Shown in pieces: positions 16,416 to 23,863 of a DNA stretch of 44,894 nucleotides. The first letter of the stretch is position 1. Each line of letters opens with the position of its first letter. The stretch is from assembly GCA_946408355.1 (NCBI GenBank), contig CAMJRX010000018.1, positions 1 to 44,894 on the forward strand, read 5' to 3'. A program made the position numbers and the translations under genes. This DNA comes from an uncultured Selenomonadales bacterium (GTDB lineage Bacteria; Bacillota; Negativicutes; Selenomonadales; Selenomonadaceae). The notes beneath the pieces were generated by a model. It was given only the letters and a program-made list of their open reading frames with translations, was not told the origin of the DNA and made no database searches.

Positions 16416-17372
16416 ATGTTGGACTTTGAGCACAGAAGCGTAATGCTCGACGAAGTTTTAACTGCACTCAACATTAAGCCAGACGGATTTTATCTGGATT
16501 GTACATTGGGCGGCGCAGGACACGCAAAAACTATTGGCGAACGCCTCAACAACCGCGGCTTGATTATCGGAATCGACCAAGACGAGGACGCAATCGCCGC
16601 TGCTACAGAAAATTTATCCGGTTTGAATTGTGGAGTAAAAATTTCACGCGGCAATTTCAGCGAACTCGATAAAATCCTCGACGAATTCGGCGTTGATAAG
16701 ATTGACGGCGCAATTTTCGATTTAGGAGTTTCGTCGCACCAGATTGACACGGCGGAGCGCGGATTTTCTTACATTCACGACGCGCCACTCGATATGCGCA
16801 TGGATAGACGCCAAAACTTAACCGCTTACGACGTGATTAATCGCTACGACGAAGACCGCTTGATAAAAATTTTCCGCGAATACGGCGAAGAAAGATTTTC
16901 AAAGCGAATCGCCGCCGCAATCTGTCAAGCAAGAAAAATTGCACCGCTCAAAACTACCGGCGAACTCGTCAAGCTCATTGAAAAAAATGTTCCACGTACT
17001 AAAAACGGCGGACACCCCGCTAAAAGAATTTTCCAGGCGATTAGGATTGAAGTCAACGGCGAACTCGAAATTTTGGAGACTTCTATTAAAAAAGCCGTCG
17101 ACAAACTCAAAATCGGCGGAAGAATTGTGGTTATAACTTTCCATTCGCTCGAAGATAGAATTGTTAAAGAAACTTTTAAATCGCTCGCTCAAGGTTGCAT
17201 TTGCCCGAAAAATTTTCCCGTGTGCGTCTGCAATCACAAGCCAACGATTAAAATTCTTGGTAAAGCTAAAATTCCTACGCTTGACGAAATAAACTTCAAC
17301 AGCCGCGCTAAATCTGCTAAACTGCGTGTCGCTGAAAAAATCAGTGAGCGTGAGTCTAATAGAAACTTTTAA
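16416..17372 (+). CDS. rsmH: 16S rRNA (cytosine-1402-N4)-methyltransferase
   Basis: 318 residues, full length. It methylates C1402 of 16S rRNA using S-adenosylmethionine. Seen: N-terminal FEHRSVMLDEVLTAL, SAM site LDCTLGGAGHAKTI, DQDEDAIAAA, DGAIFDLGVSSHQID, RGFSYIHDAPLDMRMD, and the C-terminal VITFHSLEDRIVKETF. ATG 16416 follows AAGGAGCGAGGGG. As in most bacteria it is followed by ftsL. The usual mraZ is not directly upstream, where an unrelated minus-strand gene lies instead. Confidence 0.95.
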   Translation: MLDFEHRSVMLDEVLTALNIKPDGFYLDCTLGGAGHAKTIGERLNNRGLIIGIDQDEDAIAAATENLSGLNCGVKISRGNFSELDKILDEFGVDKIDGAIFDLGVSSHQIDTAERGFSYIHDAPLDMRMDRRQNLTAYDVINRYDEDRLIKIFREYGEERFSKRIAAAICQARKIAPLKTTGELVKLIEKNVPRTKNGGHPAKRIFQAIRIEVNGELEILETSIKKAVDKLKIGGRIVVITFHSLEDRIVKETFKSLAQGCICPKNFPVCVCNHKPTIKILGKAKIPTLDEINFNSRAKSAKLRVAEKISERESNRNF

Positions 17373-17395
17373 CGCGAATTTTAAGGAGGAATACT

Positions 17396-17755
17396 ATGGA
17401 AATAAAACATAAAGTAAAACCGTCGGCTCAACAGGAAGTTTCACAGAACGAAGCCGAATTAACCCTAATTAAAGGTCGTCCGCGCCTTAATCATCTTTTG
17501 CGGTCGCGTTGCAGAGTCGCCTTTGTGGTTTTCGCAATTTTAGCTATGGCTGTCGTAATTCGTAGCGGAATCAGCGCAAGTCGCGGTTATGCTCTTGTCG
17601 CTACGCAAACTCAAGCTCAACAACTCGAATTGGAAAATGAACGGCTCCGCGTCGAAATTGCACAACTTAAATCGCCACAACGCATAAAACAAATCGCAGA
17701 AGACGAATTGGGCATGATCGTCCCGCGTAAAATGTATTTCTCGCATGACAGATGA
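17396..17755 (+). CDS. ftsL: FtsL-type cell division / septum initiator protein
   Basis: 119 residues. It has the FtsL/DivIC topology: a 40-residue cytoplasmic start, a single transmembrane segment (about residues 41-61, RVAFVVFAILAMAVVIRSGIS) and a periplasmic coiled coil (ATQTQAQQLELENERLRVEIAQLKSPQRIKQIAEDELGM). It would be part of the divisome, recruiting the FtsW/FtsI synthase with FtsB/DivIC. ATG 17396 follows AAGGAGGAAT, 23 bases after rsmH, so the two are co-transcribed. A terminator follows at once, so the expected ftsI/murE genes are not next in line. Confidence 0.8.
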   Translation: MEIKHKVKPSAQQEVSQNEAELTLIKGRPRLNHLLRSRCRVAFVVFAILAMAVVIRSGISASRGYALVATQTQAQQLELENERLRVEIAQLKSPQRIKQIAEDELGMIVPRKMYFSHDR

Positions 17756-17761
17756 CAAATC

Positions 17762-17801
17762 AAAAAACTCCTTCGTACCGAGAGGCGCGAGGGAGTTTTT
17801 T
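17762..17801. terminator. Bidirectional rho-independent terminator
   Basis: AAAAACTCC (17763-17771) pairs with GGAGTTTTT (17792-17800); T runs follow on both strands. It separates ftsL from the convergent deaminase-like gene. Confidence 0.8.
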
Positions 17802-17816
17802 CATGCTCAAAATTTT

Positions 17817-18206
17817 TTATTTTCTGCGAGCTTTATACGGCGTGAATTCCTCAAGCTTCATAACTTTGGTATTGCCTTTCATGTCAGCCAAAATAATTTC
17901 TTGCACGTTGAATTCAAGCAAAAATTTATGGCTAAGTTCGTCGGGCATATATGTTCCGTCAATATCAGCGACAACCGAAATTGCATCGAATTCGCGTTTG
18001 CCCTCCGAAATCGCTTTTGCCATTACAACAACTTCAGCCGGCAATTTGTATTCAGGAACGACGCTATCAATCGCGCAGCCGCTGTAAAGTGTGCCGTCTG
18101 CCGCCAAAAGACATGCGCCCGTTGCTAAGGAGCCGTGCTCAACGTATGCATTGCGCATTGCGTCTATCGCCGTCCGTACAATCGTATCAATAATGTCGTA
18201 ATTCAT
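17817..18206 (-). CDS. Cytidine-deaminase-fold protein lacking the zinc ligands (likely pseudoenzyme)
   Basis: 129 residues that follow cytidine deaminase from end to end: AMRNAYVEHGSLATGACLLAADGTLYSGCAID, AKAISEGKREFDAISVVAD, and MKGNTKVMKLEEFTPY. The catalytic parts are changed. In the CAE motif the zinc cysteine is Pro (PAE, residues 56-58; Glu58 kept), and the PCxxC zinc pair is P-D-E-L-S (88-92). The NIEN substrate block reads AIDS. With no zinc ligands, classical deamination is not expected. It may bind a nucleoside, regulate, or do another reaction. Frame is intact, with a good ribosome binding site (AAGGAGGT) before ATG 18206, so it is not simply decayed. Confidence 0.75.
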   Translation of the reverse strand: MNYDIIDTIVRTAIDAMRNAYVEHGSLATGACLLAADGTLYSGCAIDSVVPEYKLPAEVVVMAKAISEGKREFDAISVVADIDGTYMPDELSHKFLLEFNVQEIILADMKGNTKVMKLEEFTPYKARRK

Positions 18207-18223
18207 CTGAAAACCTCCTTAAA

Positions 18224-18889
18224 TTAATTTACGTCGACGCTTATCACGCCGTCAATCCGTTTTACCGCGTCCAAAACTATTACATTCTTTAATGCGCGGT
18301 GATTATAAACTTCCATCTCGATTATCAGCGTGTCCGTCGTATCGTCATTCGCTTTAACTTTAACGTCGCGTATTTTTAACTGTAAATCGTCTATGCACGA
18401 ACTGATATGCATTAATTGTCCAGGCTTGTCTTTCGTGTGAATTCTAAGGAGCAAATTTTTTTCGTGCATAACCCATTCATCAATACGTGATAAAGTTCCG
18501 AGCGTCGCAAAAATTAATGCCGTCGTGAAAAGTGCGCCCGAATAATAGCCCGCGCCAACTGCAAGCCCGACGCCCGACACTACCCAAAGACTAGCCGCCG
18601 TCGTTAAGCCTGTAACGGTTAAGCCTTCTTTCATGATTGCGCCCGCGCCTAAAAATCCTATGCCGCTGACAACTTGCGCCGCCAATCTTGCAGGGTCTGC
18701 GTTCGTGCGCCCTTCGACATGGAAATAAAGTGCCTCGCTCAAAACCATAATCAAACACGAGCCTAAACAAACTAAAGCATTTGTCCGCAAGCCCGCCGAT
18801 TTCCGCCGACTTTGACGTTCATAGCCGATTATTCCGCCTAATACGCACGCCAATGTTAATCTTAAAAATAATTCCCACTCCGAGACCAA
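18224..18889 (-). CDS. MgtC/SapB family membrane protein
   Basis: 221 residues. The N-terminal half has about four to five membrane segments with the MgtC signature: LACVLGGIIGYERQSRRKSAGLRT, QVVSGIGFLGAGAIMKEG, VTGLTTAASLWVVSGVGLAVGAG. The C-terminal 80 residues are an ACT-like cytoplasmic domain (LLRIHTKDKPGQLMHISSCIDD). Family members modulate Mg2+ homeostasis or ATP synthase; the exact role here is unknown. The likely start is TTG at 18889, after AGAGGTG; the next in-frame ATG would remove the first helices. It follows the CYTH gene closely on the same strand. Confidence 0.85.
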   Translation of the reverse strand: MVSEWELFLRLTLACVLGGIIGYERQSRRKSAGLRTNALVCLGSCLIMVLSEALYFHVEGRTNADPARLAAQVVSGIGFLGAGAIMKEGLTVTGLTTAASLWVVSGVGLAVGAGYYSGALFTTALIFATLGTLSRIDEWVMHEKNLLLRIHTKDKPGQLMHISSCIDDLQLKIRDVKVKANDDTTDTLIIEMEVYNHRALKNVIVLDAVKRIDGVISVDVN

Positions 18890-18911
18890 ATATCACACCT
18901 CTTAGGCAACT

Positions 18912-19385
18912 TTAAAACGTTTTTGGAGAACGCGACCAATCTTTTTTTACCAAATTTGAATTGTAATAGCGCGAATCGCCAGAAACTTCCTTCGTGATCC
19001 AATTCGGCAATTTTATCTGTTCATTCGCCGAATTTAATTCCACTTCCGCCAAAATTAATCCCGCGTGCCTCCCTGAAAAAAAATCAATCTCCCAAATATG
19101 CCCGCCGTATTCAACTTTGCGCCGATATTTTCTTAAAACTCTCAAGCCGCATAACCTTAACAACTTTTTTGCGTCCTCAAGCGGTATTTCATACTCAAAT
19201 TCCTGACGAGTTATTCCTCGCGTCGAAGATTTTATCGTTAAGTATCCGCATTTTTCCGTTAATCGCACCCGAACCGTCGGATTGGTAGATAAATATCCTT
19301 GAGAAATTTTTTCCTCGCTTAAAAAGTTTAAGTTGTGCATTTTCCGCTTGTCGACTAAAAATTTTCGCTCTATCTCCAGTGCCAT
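18912..19385 (-). CDS. CYTH domain protein (triphosphate-tunnel metalloenzyme)
   Basis: 157 residues from ATG 19385, chosen because GAGGTG precedes it and the family start MALEIERKFLVD follows. The CYTH fold uses EXEXK at the N-terminus (EIERK), with later strands TVRVRLTEKCGYLTIKSS, TRQEFEYEIP, RRKVEYGGHIWEIDFFSGRHAGLILAEVEL. Members hydrolyse tripolyphosphate or nucleoside triphosphates, or make cAMP; length (about 155) and sequence fit the short bacterial tripolyphosphatase type. The MgtC gene lies 22 bases downstream, so the two probably form one transcript. Confidence 0.85.
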   Translation of the reverse strand: MALEIERKFLVDKRKMHNLNFLSEEKISQGYLSTNPTVRVRLTEKCGYLTIKSSTRGITRQEFEYEIPLEDAKKLLRLCGLRVLRKYRRKVEYGGHIWEIDFFSGRHAGLILAEVELNSANEQIKLPNWITKEVSGDSRYYNSNLVKKDWSRSPKTF

Positions 19386-19458
19386 TTTCAACACCTCTAC
19401 AAGTCTTTTCGATAAGCCGCCGTTTTTCCCTGCCAAATCAAAATTTTTATTGATAAAT

Positions 19459-19863
19459 TCAAGACGACATAGCTAAATCGTTAAGCGTAATGCTAAAAAA
19501 GAAATCATGCGTCAGTTGATTGAATTTTTTCCACATCGGCAGGGTTTTGCAGAAATTTTTCCGTTCACACGGCGTAGAGTTCACTTGCAGACACGAAACA
19601 ACCGCCAGCGATCCTTCCGTCACTTCCAATATTTCCCCAACTGTGTATTCTTCGGGCTTTCTAGTTAGTTTATAGCCGCCACCTTTGCCGCGCAGACCTT
19701 TTAGAAAATTTTTTTGCACCAGCGACTTTAAAATTATCTCTAAATATTTTTTTGAAATGTTTTGACGGGTTGCAATCTCCTCAAGCGGAATAAATTTCTC
19801 CGGATTTTGCTCCGCAAGGTCAATCATCACTCGTAAAGCGTACCTGCCCTTCGTTGAAATCAA
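19459..19863 (-). CDS. Rrf2-family transcription regulator, candidate cysteine-metabolism repressor
   Basis: 134 residues from TTG 19863, chosen because AGGGAGGT lies seven bases before it and the family start ISTKGRYALRVMIDLAE follows. A winged helix (IPLEEIATRQNISKKYLEIILKSL, then GLRGKGGGYKLTRKP) is clear. Three cysteines (CLQVNSTPCERKNFC) match the Fe-S ligand region of IscR-type members, with slightly different spacing. It is divergent from cysK-metY across 128 bases that hold a perfect palindrome over the -35 box. By analogy with CymR of Bacilli, which partners with CysK, it probably controls cysteine synthesis; whether it senses an Fe-S cluster or CysK is open. Confidence 0.85.
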   Translation of the reverse strand: MISTKGRYALRVMIDLAEQNPEKFIPLEEIATRQNISKKYLEIILKSLVQKNFLKGLRGKGGGYKLTRKPEEYTVGEILEVTEGSLAVVSCLQVNSTPCERKNFCKTLPMWKKFNQLTHDFFFSITLNDLAMSS

Positions 19864-19925
19864 TTTCGTTACCTCCCTTTGCAATTAAACGCCATTATAG
19901 CCGCTTGCAAGGCAAAAAGTCAATT

Positions 19926-19944
19926 ACCTATTGACAGAATAGGT
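19926..19944. promoter_or_regulatory. Operator-like perfect palindrome between the Rrf2 gene and cysK
   Basis: ACCTATT-GACAG-AATAGGT: 7-bp perfect arms with a 5-base centre, overlapping the -35 box of the cysK promoter. Size and position fit an Rrf2-family dimer site that would block RNA polymerase. Confidence 0.6.
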
Positions 19945-19959
19945 TATTCGGTGTATCCT
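19931..19959 (+). promoter_or_regulatory. Promoter of cysK-metY
   Basis: TTGACA (19931-19936), a 17-base spacer, then TATCCT (19954-19959), ending 32 bases before the TTG start of cysK. The consensus -35 and perfect spacing suggest a strong promoter that needs repression. Confidence 0.65.
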
Positions 19960-19991
19960 AGCGTCAATTTTATTTTAAGGAGGATAATAAT

Positions 19992-20921
19992 TTGAAAAAA
20001 ATTTATAAAAGCGTCACGGAACTAATCGGAAATACGCCGTTGCTCGACGCGAAAAATTTTGCGGCTAAAATCGGTTTCAATGGGCGTCTTTTAGTCAAAC
20101 TGGAGTATTTTAATCCTGCCGGCTCCGTTAAAGACAGAATAGCTAAGGCGATGATTGAAAATGCCGAGCGCGAGGGCAAACTTAAAGCTGATTCCGTGAT
20201 AATTGAGCCGACAAGCGGCAATACTGGCATCGGATTGGCAAGTTTTGCCTCCGCAAAAGGTTATCGCGCAATTTTTACTATGCCTGAAACGATGAGCGTT
20301 GAGCGTCGGCAACTTTTGAAGGCTTACGGCGCGGAGATTGTCTTGACTGAAGGCGCAAAGGGTATGAAAGGCGCGATTGCTAAAGCTGAGGAACTTGCTA
20401 AAGAACTTCCCAATGCCTTTATCCCGTCGCAATTCACAAATCCTGCTAATCCTGCCGCTCACGAGGCGACAACTGGTCCAGAAATTTGGAATGACACCGA
20501 CGGAGAAGTCGAAATTTTCGTTGCGGGCGTCGGAACTGGCGGAACTTTGAGCGGCGTCGGTAAATTCTTAAAATCTAAGAATCCAAATGTTAAAGTTGTC
20601 GCTGTTGAGCCGAAAACTTCGCCTGTATTGTCGGAAGGAAAATCCGGTGCTCATAAAATTCAAGGTATCGGCGCGGGTTTTGTACCTGAAACTTTAGATA
20701 CGAAAATTTATGATAAAGTTGTTCCAGTAGCTAACGAAGACGCATTTAAATTCGGCAGAGAATTTGCTAAGGCGGAAGGAATTTTAGTTGGAATATCTTC
20801 TGGCGCGGCACTTGCGGCGGCTTGTGAACTTTCTAAGCAAGAAAATTTCGCAGGGAAAACTTTTGTCGTACTTTTGCCCGATACAGGCGACCGTTATCTC
20901 TCAACTGAACTTTTTAGCTGA
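19992..20921 (+). CDS. cysK: Cysteine synthase (O-acetylserine sulfhydrylase)
   Basis: 309 residues, full length. It makes L-cysteine from O-acetylserine and sulfide with pyridoxal phosphate. Seen: [13 protein letters not shown], the PLP lysine in AGSVKDR (K47), [23 protein letters not shown], and the C-terminal [14 protein letters not shown] and [15 protein letters not shown]. Start is TTG 19992 ([13 protein letters not shown]) after AAGGAGG. metY follows 15 bases later. The C-terminus ends in LFS rather than the usual LF or LFE. Confidence 0.95.
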   Translation: MKKIYKSVTELIGNTPLLDAKNFAAKIGFNGRLLVKLEYFNPAGSVKDRIAKAMIENAEREGKLKADSVIIEPTSGNTGIGLASFASAKGYRAIFTMPETMSVERRQLLKAYGAEIVLTEGAKGMKGAIAKAEELAKELPNAFIPSQFTNPANPAAHEATTGPEIWNDTDGEVEIFVAGVGTGGTLSGVGKFLKSKNPNVKVVAVEPKTSPVLSEGKSGAHKIQGIGAGFVPETLDTKIYDKVVPVANEDAFKFGREFAKAEGILVGISSGAALAAACELSKQENFAGKTFVVLLPDTGDRYLSTELFS

Positions 20922-20936
20922 AATGAGGTTTTTATA

Positions 20937-22226
20937 ATGGCTAATAGCAAATATAAATTTGAAACTCTCCAATTACACGTCGGACAGGAAAAAGCTGACC
21001 CAGTAACCGGTGCTCGTGCCGTCCCGATTTATCAAACTACCTCTTACGTTTTCGATAACTGCCAACATGCCGCTGATTTATTCGCGCTCAAGACTGCGGG
21101 CAATATTTACGGGCGTTTAACTAATCCTACGCAAGAAATTTTCGAGAAAAGAATCGCGGCTTTGGAAGGCGGAACTGCGGCTTTAGCGGTTGCAAGCGGT
21201 GCGGCGGCTGTTACTTACGTCGTACAAGCTCTTGCGCATAAAAATCAACACGTCGTCGCGGCTACCACTATTTACGGCGGAACTTTTAACCTTTTTGAAC
21301 ATACTTTGCCTGATTTCGGCATTGAAACGACTTTTGTTGACCCGACTAAAGGCGTTGACGTTTTCGAGACGGCGATTAAAGACAATACGCAACTGATTTT
21401 TATTGAATCCGTCGGAAATCCCAATGCAACGCTGATTGATATTCAAAAAGTTGCTGACATCGCCCATAAACATAAAATTCCGCTCGTCATCGATAATACT
21501 TTTGCCACGCCGTATCAAATTCGCCCATTTGAATTCGGAGCCGATATTGTAATTCACAGCGCGACAAAATTTATCGGCGGGCACGGCACAACTTTAGGCG
21601 GCGTTATCGTCGAAAGCGGAAATTTTGATTGGGAAGCTTCCGGAAAATTTCCTCACCTCGTCGAACCGAATCCAAGTTATCACGGCGTCAGCTTTTATAA
21701 GGCTCTCGGAGGCGCGGCGTTCGTAACTTATATCCGTGCAATTTTACTTCGCGACATGGGCGCGGCAATTTCTCCGTTGAGCGCGTTTATTTTGTTGCAA
21801 GGCGTCGAAACTTTATCTTTGCGCGTCGAACGTCACGTTCAAAACGCTTTAAAAGTCGTCGACTTCCTTGCTAAAAATCCCAAAGTTGACAAAGTTAATC
21901 ACCCCGCGCAGATTAATCACCCAGACCACGAACTTTATAAAAAATATTTCCCAAACGGCGGCATTTCTATTTTTACATTCGAGATTAAAGGCGGTTCGGA
22001 CGTCGCGCAGAAATTTATCGACAATCTGAAAGTATTTTCTTTGCTCGCCAATGTTGCTGACGTTAAATCGCTCGTGATTCACCCCGCCTCAACTACGCAT
22101 TCGCAAATGACAGAAGAAGAATTGCTTGCCTCCGGAATTACGCCGGCTACAATTCGACTTTCTATTGGCACTGAACACATTGACGACATTATTGCCGACC
22201 TTGAAGAAGGTTTTGCCGCGATTTAA
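20937..22226 (+). CDS. metY: O-acetylhomoserine sulfhydrylase (Cys/Met metabolism PLP enzyme)
   Basis: 429 residues, the length typical of MetY and longer than MetB/MetC. It makes homocysteine from O-acetylhomoserine and sulfide. Seen: FETLQLHVGQEKADPVTGARAVPIYQTTSY, YGRLTNPT, PLP-lysine block HSATKFIGGHGTTLGG, the MetY-specific insertion NFDWEASGKFPHLVEPNPSYHG, and the C-terminal SLVIHPASTTHSQMTEEE and IRLSIGTEHIDDI. In an operon with cysK, so both sulfide-fixing reactions are probably under the neighbouring Rrf2 regulator. ATG 20937 follows AATGAGG. Confidence 0.93.
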   Translation: MANSKYKFETLQLHVGQEKADPVTGARAVPIYQTTSYVFDNCQHAADLFALKTAGNIYGRLTNPTQEIFEKRIAALEGGTAALAVASGAAAVTYVVQALAHKNQHVVAATTIYGGTFNLFEHTLPDFGIETTFVDPTKGVDVFETAIKDNTQLIFIESVGNPNATLIDIQKVADIAHKHKIPLVIDNTFATPYQIRPFEFGADIVIHSATKFIGGHGTTLGGVIVESGNFDWEASGKFPHLVEPNPSYHGVSFYKALGGAAFVTYIRAILLRDMGAAISPLSAFILLQGVETLSLRVERHVQNALKVVDFLAKNPKVDKVNHPAQINHPDHELYKKYFPNGGISIFTFEIKGGSDVAQKFIDNLKVFSLLANVADVKSLVIHPASTTHSQMTEEELLASGITPATIRLSIGTEHIDDIIADLEEGFAAI

Positions 22227-22334
22227 TTATTATTGAGTTGTAAAAAAATTCCACAGTTACGACGAAACATATAAAATCAGCGGCTCCAAGTTCGTAGAAA
22301 AATTCTAACAGCTAATAGCTACAAGCTAACAGCT

Positions 22335-22366
22335 AAAATCCCGTCGAACGAATCGGCGGGATTTTT
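22335..22366 (+). terminator. Rho-independent terminator of cysK-metY
   Basis: AAAATCCCGTCG (22335-22346) / CGGCGGGATTTTT (22354-22366) with one G-T pair. The bases before it (22227-22334) hold no gene, only short repeats of AGCTAACAGCTA. Confidence 0.8.
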
Positions 22367-22391
22367 GTTGCAAAAAATCTTCACTGCAGAA

Positions 22392-22447
22392 TTGACAAAA
22401 AAAACAATTATTATAATGCACAAAGATATGCAAAATAATTTTGCATA
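22392..22447 (+). promoter_or_regulatory. Promoter-like boxes and perfect 21-base palindrome abutting the insertion sequence
   Basis: TTGACA (22392-22397) and TATAAT (22412-22417) are both perfect but only 14 bases apart. Directly downstream TATGCAAAATAATTTTGCATA (22427-22447) is a perfect palindrome ending one base before the IS110 homology. It could be a promoter/operator whose downstream gene (ERF at 23864) was pushed away by the insertion. Confidence 0.35.
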
Positions 22448-22464
22448 AGACCGGCTATGAAAAG

Positions 22465-23637
22465 TCAAGAGGTTGAAGCCGGAACATAAGATTTATTATC
22501 CCTAAGGACGGCGAAAATAATGGCAAGGATTTTGTGACAAACATGCCCAATGGCAGTCAAATGGTCTTTACCTTCAGAACGTTTCTTTTGATAGAAAGCG
22601 GAAATGGCAGGGTCTTTAAAAGCAGCAACGGTAGCGGTAAGCCAAACAGCTCGCCTGAGATAAGGAGAACCACGCTTAGACATATGCCCATCTGATTTTG
22701 ACTCACCCGATTGGCGTGACTTTGGATAAAGCCCTGCATAAGCGACGAGTTTGGGCAAGGAAGAAAATTTTTTAATATCGCCGCCAATCTCGGAGAAAAT
22801 GACAGCAGCAAGAGTAGTTCCGACGCCCGTAATTGTCTCAAGTTTAGTATCAAAGTTATCCATGATTCGAGCAATCTCTGAGTCGAAAACGGCGATTGAC
22901 GATTCAAGGGATTTTAGTTGCTCCAGATATTGACGGATAATGAGCGCGAAACTAGACGAGGCAAGCACGATACCAAAAGAATTTTTAGCGGTTTGCTGAA
23001 TCTGGTTAGCTTTATCGAGCCCGAAGCGACCGCGCGAAGCTTTACTCAACAAGTCGGCGAGAGTTTGAGAATTGACCGACAACATTTCTTCGGGCGTTGT
23101 GTAATTGGCTAAGAGTTCCATTGACGACTTGCCGAAGGTATCGGAAAAAAGTTTCTCGTATTCGGGAAAAGTTTGGTCGAGGAGGGCGATAATCTTGCGC
23201 TTGAAGTCTGAAGCCATATCAACGACAAAAAAACGTTGACGACAAAGTTCACGCAAAGCGACAATATTTTCCGGCGCAACTTGAGTTTCACAATAACGCC
23301 CGAAGCGAATAACTTCAGCGACGATTAGCGCGTCTTGGGTGTCGTTCTTTGTCTGACGGATAAACATGGAGCGCAAAGCGTCAGACTGTAATGGGTTAAT
23401 TACGTGAACAGTCTGTCCGGTTTGACGCAAATGCGCGTAAAGCGGCAACCAGTAATGCCCTGTTGCTTCCATGCCGAATTCGGCGGGCGCGTCGAGTTTT
23501 CTAACTGCGTCCATGAGTTTGAGAAAACCAGTGTGAGAGTTGGCAAAACGAATTCGCTTGACGATAACTTTGCCGCTTGAATCGATTATAGCAGCTTCGT
23601 GAAAACGTTTGGCAATGTCAATACCGACTATGTACAT
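22465..23637 (-). CDS. IS110-family transposase (DEDD recombinase)
   Basis: 390 residues from ATG 23637 (after AAAGGG). The N-terminal RuvC-like DEDD domain shows MYIVGIDIAKRFHEAA (first Asp), FGMEATGHYW (Glu), and KNDTQDALIVAEVIRFGR (paired Asp). A coiled middle part follows. The C-terminal Tnp domain shows ITGVGTTLAAVIFSEIGGDIKKF, LVAYAGLYPKSRQSGE, and HMSKRGSPYLRRAVW holding the catalytic-serine region. These enzymes act on DNA using a bridge RNA from the element's own non-coding end. Complete and in frame, so probably active. Confidence 0.93.
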   Translation of the reverse strand: MYIVGIDIAKRFHEAAIIDSSGKVIVKRIRFANSHTGFLKLMDAVRKLDAPAEFGMEATGHYWLPLYAHLRQTGQTVHVINPLQSDALRSMFIRQTKNDTQDALIVAEVIRFGRYCETQVAPENIVALRELCRQRFFVVDMASDFKRKIIALLDQTFPEYEKLFSDTFGKSSMELLANYTTPEEMLSVNSQTLADLLSKASRGRFGLDKANQIQQTAKNSFGIVLASSSFALIIRQYLEQLKSLESSIAVFDSEIARIMDNFDTKLETITGVGTTLAAVIFSEIGGDIKKFSSLPKLVAYAGLYPKSRQSGESKSDGHMSKRGSPYLRRAVWLTATVAAFKDPAISAFYQKKRSEGKDHLTAIGHVCHKILAIIFAVLRDNKSYVPASTS

Positions 23638-23649
23638 ATTCAACACCCT

Positions 23650-23835
23650 TTCGGACGCTCTGATTGTTGCGGCTCAAAACCTGTTTAGCGATGAGAAGAC
23701 ACAACTTCAGCCGGCTCATTATTGAAAATCCGCAAATCAGAGTCTTCACTCTCAAAGAAGTGGACAGCACCACATGGAGATTGAAAGAAGAACCCTGTCC
23801 GCTTGGATTTTAGCAAAACTCTTTCGAGTTTCAAT
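23650..23835 (-). ncRNA. Candidate IS110 bridge RNA
   Basis: On the minus strand, upstream of the transposase, three structures occur in order: a 5' hairpin AAACTC-GAAA-GAGTTT (23831-23816); a stem GGACAG/CTGTCC around a 27-base loop (23800-23762); and a long stem CTCTGATT...TTGCGG / CCGCAA...AATCAGAG (23742-23658) enclosing AGCCGGCTGAAGTTG, which shares AGCCGG with the element's end. The order 5' stem-loop, target loop, donor loop is what is known for IS110 bridge RNAs. No experiment is implied; loop-to-target matching could not be checked. Confidence 0.45.
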
Positions 23836-23863
23836 TCTATTTTTATATAACAGGAGATATGAA

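Larger units (their letters stand above)
22448..23835 (-). mobile_element. IS110-family insertion sequence
   Basis: A complete IS110-type transposase is preceded on its own strand by about 200 non-coding, structured bases and followed by a very short tail. The right (3') boundary is inferred from comparison with the second copy at the window end: identity begins at AGACCGGCTAT. The left boundary is uncertain because only one copy is available. The ends lack obvious terminal inverted repeats, as is usual in this family. The tail sequence AGCCGG recurs inside the upstream non-coding part (AGCCGGCTGAAG). Confidence 0.8.

Noticed and set aside
22227-22334. Short frame FHSYDETYKISGSKFVEKF before the terminator of metY
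   Set aside because: Looks protein-like but has no start codon or ribosome binding site and is only 20 codons; could be a remnant or chance.
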